Below, piece after piece: positions 10,901 to 15,549 of a DNA stretch of 15,549 nt. Made by a program: the position numbers and the translations under genes. The notes beneath the pieces are model-generated. The model saw only the letters and a program-made list of their open reading frames with translations. It searched no databases and was not told where the DNA came from. The stretch lies in NCBI RefSeq assembly GCF_000003605.2, contig NW_003155242.1:430246-445794 (forward strand), given 5' to 3'. Source of the DNA: Saccoglossus kowalevskii (Eukaryota > Hemichordata > Enteropneusta > Harrimaniidae). The first letter of the stretch is position 1. Each line of letters begins with the position of its first letter.

Positions 10901-11639
10901 CTTTCTCAAAAAAATTGCAATAAATTTAGAACCATTACAAAACGTTTTAAAATACTGTAGAATACTTTTTATTTTCGCTTGGAATTTATTTTCGCTATTT
11001 TCGCTAAAGGGATGATTCCGTGAAAATAAAATCCAGTGAATCTACTTTTTTTCCTATATTTCACATTAAACTCATCAAAAATCAGTGAAAATAAATTCCA
11101 TACAAAACGCCCAAAAAGCCTTTTCAGTGAAAATTAATTCCAGGAAAAATAAATTATTCCACAGTATAATGAAGAATATGTGTAACAAAAATCAATTATA
11201 TTATTTACTTGGAGTACAGTTGACCACTAAAATTTCATACAACTTTAGCTTTATGCTGTTGCACTTTAAAAATGCGTTATATAAAGACTGATTTATTTAT
11301 AAAAATAGTAGGCAGATATAAGAACTCTGCTCGAAAAATTAGCATATTAAGCTGAAAGGTATGCAGCAACTGTAAATGCATTTATTTTCACTGATATTTT
11401 GAGCAATTTCAATGAGTTTTACCATTATTCTACATGTTCACTTTGAAGCGAGAGGGTCAGTTGGCGTGCGCAGGTGACGACTCCCCTGTTTTAATTTAGA
11501 GAATGGATATGTACAACATTCATGTACTTACGTTCAGTAAAATGGGGATCAGGGTCAATGACCCAAACAGTCTGTCCTTTATGATGTCCATGCATACCCC
11601 TGTTTTTATAATCCCAAAAATTACCAGCATTGGCTTCAT
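505..11639 (-). CDS. HECW: HECW-type HECT E3 ubiquitin ligase, internal part of a split gene (six exons)
   Basis: Six minus-strand exons join to 702 codons: 11639-11532, 10451-10296, 9460-9291, 5126-4984, 2522-2419, 1929-505. Each intron starts GT and ends AG. The joints fall in phases 1, 1, 0, 2 and 1, and every one keeps the frame open. The product contains the end of the HECW N-terminal domain, a complete C2 domain with the family signature [15 protein letters not shown], and a long disordered linker. Members of this family attach ubiquitin to substrates; the C2 domain gives membrane or substrate contact, WW domains bind PY motifs, and the C-terminal HECT domain carries the catalytic Cys. 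WW and HECT are not in this window and should lie before position 1. The start codon lies beyond 15549. Whether it is closer to vertebrate HECW1 or HECW2 cannot be decided; invertebrates may have a single orthologue. The family assignment rests on recalled conservation, not on a search. Confidence 0.93.
632..733 (-). repeat. Coding Ala/Ser/Gly/Val tandem repeat in the linker
   Basis: Within the large exon about 34 residues form three to four degenerate copies of a ten-residue pattern of the type V-A-[AS]-S-G-G-x-A-x-S. The DNA shows the same period near 30 bases (gcaacac.ccactagaagcaa on the plus strand). It probably arose by slippage or unequal exchange and is likely to vary in length between alleles. 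Confidence 0.75.
1969..2214. repeat. Dispersed repeat with two hairpin modules
   Basis: Inside the 489-base intron 1930-2418. The stretch 1969-2000 (gtaattgca.tacatagtccc.) recurs at 13519-13550 with 29 of 32 bases identical. It is followed by two short hairpins 146 bases apart: AAATGGCC/GGCCATTT (2041-2063) and AAAATGGC/GCCATTTT (2190-2214), each preceded by aaaacaaaatggcc. The spacing suggests two neighbouring monomers of a ~146-base repeat, the second cut off after its hairpin. Family unknown. Confidence 0.6.
2419..2522 (-). CDS. HECW: HECW exon: end of C2 domain
   Basis: A 104-base exon between acceptor TTTTCATTTTCAG and consensus donor GTAAGT (2418-2413). Its first base completes a Gly codon with GG from the upstream exon. 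It encodes [20 protein letters not shown], then LVFKVEV and DRHQDDE. The YNL and [11 protein letters not shown] stretches match the last C2 strands of HECW. Its final A joins GT of the next exon as a Ser codon, which leads into the disordered linker. Confidence 0.95.
2523..4983 (-). other. Intron of 2461 bases
   Basis: AT-rich intron between the two last C2 exons. It has A/T runs and a very AT-rich stretch near 4380-4510 with repeated ataatcatg and attatta motifs. A 63-codon minus-strand open frame (2829-3020) with a Trp-rich stretch is discussed in the findings; it has no splice support and is not called as a gene. No other structure was recognised. Confidence 0.75.
4984..5126 (-). CDS. HECW: HECW exon: second half of C2 domain
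   Basis: A 143-base exon between acceptor GTATTTTTCAG and consensus donor GTGAGT (4983-4978), entering in phase 0 and leaving in phase 2. It encodes [20 protein letters not shown], then [20 protein letters not shown] and LERVHLG. These match the C2 strands following NPxW in HECW, including the LPTDVLE block, the KDKF loop and the FLGKL strand. Joined to the exon at 9291-9460, the reading NPVWHGE followed by EFQF has the spacing found in the family, which supports both splice sites. Confidence 0.96.
5127..6384 (-). other. Intron segment upstream of the minisatellite
   Basis: Low-coordinate part of the 4164-base intron that splits the C2 domain. No exon or known element was recognised. A near-perfect hairpin lies at 5398-5419: nine-base arms TATTCACAT and ATGTGAATA around a GTTA loop. 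Confidence 0.7.
6385..8414. repeat. 45/46-bp minisatellite, about 45 copies
   Basis: A head-to-tail array with unit core atggccaataccatggagta then tga.agaaccatcatctgctgcaac. I count 45 recognisable units between 6385 and 8414, mean spacing about 45.1 bases, with a degraded half unit before (6361-6384) and one to two degraded units after (8411-8470). Two unit types alternate, ending ATCATCTGCTGCAAC or ATCATTTACTGCAAC. Some units carry an extra C (aaccc) and are 46 bases long; a few are 43-44. Because 45 is a multiple of three, most frames stay open across many units until a 46-bp unit shifts them; this explains the long repetitive open frames on both strands, including one of 360 codons. The array is fully intronic in the HECW gene. 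Confidence 0.97.
8785..9232 (+). mobile_element. Non-autonomous modular element, copy C (left end missing)
   Basis: Contains about two and a half diverged copies of a ~145-base module (attagaga., gaacaaatctga., caattgg.ttagccat, aagaagtc.aaa) followed by a right end at 9175-9232 (gacaatcagtaacatgaac then agctccact). The same modules and right end occur at 12017-12725. The left end seen in the other copies is not found. It carries no protein. It sits 59 bases from the exon at 9291, in the same intron as the minisatellite. Confidence 0.7.
9291..9460 (-). CDS. HECW: HECW exon: first half of C2 domain
   Basis: A 170-base exon bounded by acceptor TTTGAATTGCAG and donor GTAAAC (9290-9285), entering in phase 1 and leaving in phase 0. 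It encodes [20 protein letters not shown], then the AHHGQD block and [10 protein letters not shown]. This is the signature C2 stretch of HECW proteins: the NPDPYVK loop carries the Asp expected in the first calcium or phospholipid loop, and NPVW precedes the central strand. The match is strong enough to identify the family from this exon alone. It lies next to a 4.2-kb intron that carries a large minisatellite. Confidence 0.96.
9461..10295 (-). other. Intron of 835 bases
   Basis: AT-rich intron between the first C2 exon and the N-domain/C2 junction exon. I recognise no repeat, RNA gene or open frame of interest in it. Confidence 0.75.
10296..10451 (-). CDS. HECW: HECW exon: N-terminal domain to C2 junction
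   Basis: A 156-base exon between acceptor TTTATTCCATAG and donor GTAAG (10295-10291), phase 1 at both ends. It encodes [20 protein letters not shown], then an ITIKN block, a short acidic spacer (VDDESS) and RLVTLTIS, which begins the first strand region of the C2 domain. The spacer is shorter than the Gly-rich insert I recall at this point in vertebrate HECW proteins. Because the phase is 1 at both ends, skipping this exon would preserve the reading frame but remove the link between the two folded domains. Confidence 0.94.
10518..10575. repeat. Relic related to the 210-bp TIR element
   Basis: tactgtaaatcacttgcaaa followed by ttccatgaat and cagtgaaaattc resembles one end of the element at 10955-11164 but lacks a matching opposite end nearby. 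Probably an old fragment of the same or a related family. Confidence 0.4.
10955..11164. mobile_element. MITE-like element, 210 bp, TA-flanked with ~40-bp TIRs
   Basis: The left end CTGTAGAATACTTTTTATTT continues TTCGCTTGGAATTTATTTTC. The inverted right end reads CTGTGGAATAATTTATTTTT then CCTGGAATTAATTTTCACTG, so the two arms match closely over roughly 40 bases. Both ends are flanked by TA (10953-10954 and 11165-11166), as expected for Tc1/mariner-type target duplication. Between the arms are further copies of the TTTTCGCT / GTGAAAATAAATTCCA motif. No coding capacity, so it would need a transposase supplied in trans. It lies in the intron 10452-11531. Confidence 0.8.
11369..11400. repeat. Second relic of the TIR element family
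   Basis: actgtaaatgcatttatttt followed by cactgat matches the end motif of the 210-bp element (ctgtagaata.ttattttcgct). It is 200 bases from the intact copy and has no opposite arm. Confidence 0.4.
11448..11485. repeat. Short GC-rich repeat matching the end of the palindromic element
   Basis: tgcgcaggtgacgactccc at 11467-11485 is 18/19 identical to 13692-13710. It is preceded at 11448-11456 by gcgagaggg, which resembles the inverted outer end of the same element. This looks like a solo end or a shortened derivative in the intron just downstream (transcript sense) of the exon at 11532. Confidence 0.6.
11532..11639 (-). CDS. HECW: HECW exon: end of HECW N-terminal domain
   Basis: This 108-base exon follows an acceptor TTTTGATTGCAG and ends at a consensus donor GTAAGT (11531-11526). 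Its first two bases complete a split codon and its last base begins one. It encodes residues around [16 protein letters not shown] and DPDPHFTE, which match the conserved block of the HECW N-terminal domain. The next exon completes the codon as Pro, giving FTEP followed by [11 protein letters not shown], the order found in HECW1/2. The preceding coding exon, expected to carry the DWIGLY-type part of the domain, was not found before the window end, so the upstream intron is longer than 3.9 kb. Confidence 0.93.
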
Positions 11640-12016
11640 CTGCAATCAAAACAGAATAAGAAGCAACTTTAAATAGGTGTATGTAGAGAAGTATCTTGAA
11701 GTTTCTGGCTTTTTCTTTTTAATGACACTAGATGGACATCCAGAAGCATTACAGTATTAGTTCACCATTTTTGTTTATCAACAGAAAATACAATATGACA
11801 GGGATTGTTGTTGTTCGTGCTAATCATCAATGTTGCACCTCAACAGATCAACTGAAATCAATCACACTTGCTGTTTACATGTACAACTGAGTCTTTTCTT
11901 TGAAAAACACAAAAGTAAGTAGATATGACTTGCAAAAAAATCCTTTTTTTAATTTAACTTTAACAAGATATAATTTTCGATATATTATGCATATTCAATA
12001 CACTGGGGCATGGGAA
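11640..12016 (-). other. Upstream intron, proximal segment
   Basis: Start of the intron that runs from 11640 past the end of the window. AT-rich, with a T-rich tract next to the acceptor at 11640. No exon or repeat recognised. Confidence 0.65.
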
Positions 12017-12725
12017 AACAAGCAGCCTCTCCACTGAGATAGTTCCGTTGTTAGCAATGCATATTTCAATTAGAGAATTGAAAATAAAAATGAACAAATC
12101 TGAAATTGGCTGACTAGAGGTACCTATATGTATAATATCAGAGCCATTAAATTTGCAGTTTTCAACAATAAATCAAAAATGTCACTTTTCAGCAAAAATG
12201 ACAAAAATATTCATTAAAATTAGAAAATTGAAGATATCATCATGAAATGAGCAAATCTGAAAAAGTTTATCTACAGGACCTTCATGTATAATATAAAAGC
12301 AATCAGACTTGTGGCTTGTAACAATAAGTCAAAAATATCACTTATTACAAAAATATTACAACTCTAAATTAGAGAATTGAAGATATCATTATGAAATAAA
12401 CAAATCTGAGAGAGTTCCACCTGTAGTACCTATATGCATAATATCAAATTAATCGGCCTTGCGTTTTCAAAAAAAATTTTAAAATATCACTTTTTACCAA
12501 AAATGAAAAAAAATATTAGAGAATTGAAGATACATGTATCATCATCAAATCATGAACAAATCTGAGAGAGGTCTACCCAAGGTACATATACACCAAGTAT
12601 TAAAGAAATCATGCTTGTAGTTTTCAAGAAGAAGTCGAAGAAGAAAAAATTGATGCGGACAACGATGGACAATCACTCATATGATGAGCTCCACTTGACA
12701 GAGTCGCCAGCAGAGCTAAAAAAGA
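12017..12725 (+). mobile_element. Non-autonomous modular element, copy B (both ends present)
   Basis: Left end aacaagcagcct.ccactgag then atagttccgttgttagcaatg (12017-12060). Next come four tandem modules starting ATTAGA at 12069, 12219, 12368 and 12515, spaced 150, 149 and 147 bases. Each carries gaagatatcat.atgaaat, aacaaatctga, a ccta.atgtataatatca block, a cttg..ttttcaa block and atcactttttaccaaaaatg. The right end (12655-12725) reads gcggacaacgatggacaatc, then actcatatgatgagctccac. Left and right ends share short inverted similarity (ctgtc..gag.gctc). The layout, unique ends around ~150-bp tandem core repeats and no ORF, is that of oyster pearl-type and Helitron-like non-autonomous elements; the exact superfamily is inference. 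Confidence 0.8.
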
Positions 12726-13518
12726 ATTGACTATGTTGGTCACTAGAGGGCGCTCACTTATTTCCTCAACATGAGTTGCAGTACATGAAAATAACTGGAA
12801 TTCTCCAAATTGCAATATAGTACACTTTGAGTTCGTGTAACAACATTGATTGAACACTATTTAATCACTGCAACAGTCTCAAACATTATGAGAGTCTTAT
12901 CTTTAGTACATTTTGGTACACATTGGTATATATCAGGGATTTTTTAAACAAGGGAACAAGGGGCCAGTGCCCTCATGTCATGGCTATGCGCCCCCTTACT
13001 CTGGAGAGCAGATCCTCTGGCGACCATTAAATTCTATGTCTGATAGTAATTTTGGCCCCAAGAAAGCCATAGAATGCTCCATTTTAACTTAGAATTATCA
13101 AAAATTCCACACCCTCGTAGGAAGAACCTTATCTCCCCCACTTGGTGGCGTCATTAAATTGCAGTGCTCCCTCTTACAGCTATTTTCCAGAAAAAAACCT
13201 GTATATTATGTTATTCTGAACATAAAATCACAGTGCAACAAATACATGATGAAATGCATCCTGTCATCATGGTACACACGCTGTAAAAGCTCTAACAACT
13301 TCAAGGAGACCACTCATTTTTCAAACAACCTCTACTTGAAATGCACTGCTAGCCTCCAGACACAAAAGCAATCAAGTACTGTATCTAGCTTGGCTAACTG
13401 ACTTATAATCAAAGGAGGCCTTTACAATATTGGTTAAGAGGATTTTATCAAAAAGAAAATGTATTCTCTCGTAATTTCACAAATAACAGTAAATAAAAAG
13501 CAAAACAGATAAAAACCA
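12726..13518 (-). other. Upstream intron, middle segment
   Basis: No exon recognised. A more GC-rich patch at about 12940-13160 (ggggccagtgccctcatgtc, tatgcgccccctta, ctcccccacttggtggcgtc) stands out from the AT-rich surroundings and may be an old repeat, but I cannot assign it. The 80-codon plus-strand frame starting at 13159 shows no family features. Confidence 0.5.
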
Positions 13519-13550
13519 GTAATTGCATTACATAGTCCCATTGAGTTATC
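13519..13550. repeat. Second copy of the dispersed repeat seen at 1969
   Basis: gtaattgcattacatagtcc then cattgagttatc, 29/32 identical to 1969-2000. Similarity stops just before the palindromic element at 13559. Confidence 0.6.
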
Positions 13551-13558
13551 AAGTTTTA

Positions 13559-13718
13559 AGCGGGAGGGTTGTCACCTGCACATGCGTGGGAATTGAGTCC
13601 CAAGCGACGATAACAACACACGCTAAAAATGCAAAGGCTCATGGGTAGATGCTTGTTTGTAAACACGGACACGCTATGGCCATCTGACGCATGCGCAGGT
13701 GTCGACTCCCTCGCTCTA
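13559..13718. mobile_element. GC-rich palindromic (TIR) element, ~160 bp
   Basis: Left arm agcgggagggttgtcacctg then cacatgcgtgggaa. The inverted right arm reads agcgagggagtcgacacctg then cgcatgcgtcagatgg, so about 30 bases match with few differences. The centre reads aaggctcatgggtagatgct. It contains no ORF and is clearly richer in GC and CpG than its surroundings. A related end is at 11448-11485. It resembles a MITE; the superfamily and target duplication could not be determined. Confidence 0.6.
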
Positions 13719-13926
13719 CGGTATATAAAGTTTGAATTTGAACAATGAATGCTGTTCCAGGTCACAATATAATAAAAATGGAAATCTGATCTGAACATAA
13801 AATAACTACCTACATACATCAAAGTGCTATAATGCACAGTGTATATGCACAAAGTTTAAATTAAATCTGACAATACATGACCTACATCTGGTTCTGGAAT
13901 GGCAGAAATGCTTGATTGTGATGAAT

Positions 13927-13970
13927 GTTTAACAGTCACACTCCCAGATAGGCATGTATTGTGATTAATC
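13927..13970. repeat. agtcacactcc-type repeat, left flank of LINE relic
   Basis: Reads acagtcacactcccagatag then gcatgtattgtgatt. The same motif recurs at 14646-14760 on the other side of the LINE remnant. Confidence 0.5.
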
Positions 13971-14121
13971 CTTTTCACCACCAGTTGCCTCTTTTCATCA
14001 CAAATTCACAAAAAAATCACGTTTATAGCCTGCATTTTCCTCCAGAAGACTGGGACAAAAAAAAATTTTTGAGTATAAAAACTGAAAATTAATTCAAGTT
14101 TTCACTGTTGCCTCCAAAATT

Positions 14122-14611
14122 ACATTGCTCTATGGCTGTCAAGCCTGGACAGTCTATCAGTGGCATGCCAGGAAGCTAAACCACTTTCACACCATCCACC
14201 AGTGACCTTAAGAAACGTCTTGGCATAAAGTGGCAAGACAAGATCCTAGAGGGTCTAACATGTGACTTATATTTGGTGAGCTACAGCAAGGAAAACACTC
14301 CAAAGGTGGCCAGAAGAAATGTTTCAGGGACATGATAAAAGCCGCGCTGAAAGCTTTTAACATCAGTCACGGCACATGAGAGCAGTTGGCCCAAGACAGA
14401 GGAACGTGGTGATCAGCTGTTCACAAGGGAGACAAAGCATGCAAGGCCACTAGATTGCTGCTGCTGAAGACCGCAGACAAGCCAGAAAGAACATCCAGAG
14501 ACTCTTTTGGACGCAGATTGGCATCACCAGCCACCTGCAAACCCACAGAGCAGGATCACTCCTACCCCAGTATGACTAGATGGTCCTTGTCGCATCGATG
14601 GATGAAAAACA
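14122..14611 (+). pseudogene. Decayed 3' end of a LINE reverse-transcriptase ORF
   Basis: Read in pieces on the plus strand this encodes the C-terminal tail of a non-LTR retrotransposon ORF: LYGCQAWTVYQWHARKLNHF then HTIHQ and a stop; after a frame change LKKRLGIKWQDKI; then FGELQQGKHSKGGQKKCFRD, KAFNISH and a stop, and EQLAQDRGTW followed by a stop and SAVHKGDKAC. In another frame QRLFWTQIGITSHLQTHRA matches the second half of a C2H2 finger, and the end reads QYD, stop, MVLVASMDEK. These blocks are typical of the tail of one metazoan LINE family that ends in a C2H2 finger. There are several stops, frameshifts and an internal deletion after WQDKI (about 14250-14270), so it is dead. The reverse-transcriptase core is absent, consistent with 5' truncation. 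It is antisense to HECW, inside an intron. Confidence 0.85.
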
Positions 14612-14645
14612 TTCCCCTAAATACATGGTATATACTGTGATGTTA

Positions 14646-14760
14646 CAGTCACACTTCTGGACTTGCAAAACAGTAACACTCTAGACTTGCAAGTACATGA
14701 TGTATTGATGTGCTGAAAGTCACACTCCTAGACACACATGATGTATTTTGTGGAGTCAAA
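14646..14760. repeat. Degenerate agtcacactc.aga tandem repeat
   Basis: Copies begin at about 14646, 14671 and 14717 (cagtcacacttctggacttg, cagtaacactctagacttgc, aagtcacactcctagacaca), the later ones followed by catgatgtatt. Spacing is irregular (25 and 46 bases). The same motif is at 13927. Confidence 0.55.
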
Positions 14761-15181
14761 TTAACTCAATATAACTTAATGTAATCACCGTGCTGTTTCA
14801 AGTGTAATAGCAACACTTATGGCAAGCACCTTGTTAATGTCACAAGGCCAAAGACTTGTGACTACATAAACCATAACATTCCTACAAAAACACAAAATAA
14901 AAGCACATACTGCTCCACCACATTGCTGTCAGTGGGAGGATTATATTCAGTGCATTGTAGTGCATATCACATGACAAATGTATTCTTCAAATGTTTATGA
15001 ATGTATAGTAATCCCAACCAAATCTCTCAGAGTAGGGATTATAAGTACTGAGTATGAATACGAAAGTCATGCTTTAAACCCAGCTCTGCCAATTTTTTCA
15101 ATAGTTGAGAAAGAACCTGGCCAAGGTCTACGTTCAGAAATGCCTGACACTAACAAGTGTGCGAATTACAAATCTACATGT
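14761..15181 (-). other. Upstream intron, distal segment
   Basis: No exon or repeat recognised. The open frame from 14978 (87 codons, plus) has no recognisable domain and uneven composition; not called as a gene. Confidence 0.55.
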
Positions 15182-15286
15182 ACACAAACCAAAACTGTGG
15201 TTATTACTAATATGCATGAGACAAACTGTGGTGATTACTGATCTGTGAGTGAAAACAACTGAGGTTATTACTCATCTGCATATGAC
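15182..15286. repeat. Three short degenerate tandem repeats
   Basis: Three copies of about 32-37 bases of the form aaactgtggttattactaat.tgcatgagac at roughly 15190, 15220 and 15255 (actgtggttattactaatat, actgtggtgattactgatct, actgaggttattactcatct). They end where the left end of the modular element begins. Confidence 0.65.
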
Positions 15287-15549
15287 AACAAGCAGCCTGT
15301 CGGCTGAGATAGCTCCGCTGTTAGCAATGCACATGGCAATTAAAGAAAAGAAGATATCATGAAAATGAACAATTCTGAGAGAGGTCCACATGTAGTACCT
15401 ATATGTATAATATATCAAAGCAATTGGACTTGCGGTTTTCAACAAGAAGTCGAAAATATCACTTTTTACCAAAAATGACAAAAATATTCACCAAAATTAG
15501 AGAATTAAAGATATCATTACAAAATGAACAAATCTGAGAGAGGTCCACA
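15287..15549 (+). mobile_element. Non-autonomous modular element, copy A (runs off the window)
   Basis: Left end aacaagcagcctgtcggctg then agatagctccgctgttagca, matching copy B at 12017. The first module starts at 15339 and the second at 15496 (ATTAGAGAATTAAAGATATC), spacing 157. The right end is beyond the window. No coding capacity. Confidence 0.8.

Noticed and set aside
12624-12857. 77-codon minus-strand frame
   Set aside because: It overlaps the right end of modular element B and shows no domain or splice support.
14455-14640. 61-codon plus-strand frame as a gene
   Set aside because: It is an out-of-frame reading of the decayed LINE tail; the family-like residues are in a different frame.
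11640-15549. Missing upstream HECW exon (DWIGLY part of the N-terminal domain)
   Set aside because: I looked for this conserved block on the minus strand and did not find it; it is probably beyond the window.

Overview
This window is eukaryotic. It holds one split gene on the minus strand with canonical GT/AG introns, and the rest is AT-rich non-coding DNA full of dispersed and tandem repeats. The repeat types (transposon-like elements built on ~150-bp internal repeats, a small TIR element with Tc/mariner-like ends, and an old LINE tail) suggest an invertebrate, probably marine, such as a mollusc, brachiopod, hemichordate or lancelet. The lineage cannot be fixed from the sequence alone. No prokaryotic genes, CRISPR arrays, rRNA or tRNA were seen.

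The gene is an orthologue of HECW1/HECW2 (NEDL1/NEDL2), a NEDD4-family HECT E3 ubiquitin ligase. Reading on the minus strand from high to low coordinates there are six internal coding exons: 11639-11532, 10451-10296, 9460-9291, 5126-4984, 2522-2419 and 1929-505. All five splice joints agree in phase, giving 2106 coding bases (702 codons). Exons 1-2 encode the end of the HECW N-terminal domain, exons 2-5 the C2 domain, and the 1425-base last exon a Ser/Asn/Ala-rich disordered linker. The start codon and first part of the N-domain lie beyond 15549. The WW domains and HECT domain lie before position 1.

The introns carry the unusual material. The intron that splits the C2 domain (5127-9290) holds a ~2-kb minisatellite of about 45 copies of a 45/46-bp unit (6385-8414), followed by a transposon-like repeat (8785-9232). 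The intron at 10452-11531 holds a 210-bp TIR element with TA flanks. The upstream intron (11640 onward) contains a well-preserved modular element with ~150-bp internal repeats (12017-12725) and a second copy running off the window end (15287-15549). It also has a GC-rich palindromic element (13559-13718) and the decayed 3' end of a LINE reverse-transcriptase ORF (14122-14611).

I found no convincing new biological system. The best leads are the internal block duplication of the minisatellite, the three-copy modular element family, the TA-flanked TIR element, and three candidate 14-3-3 motifs in the ligase linker.
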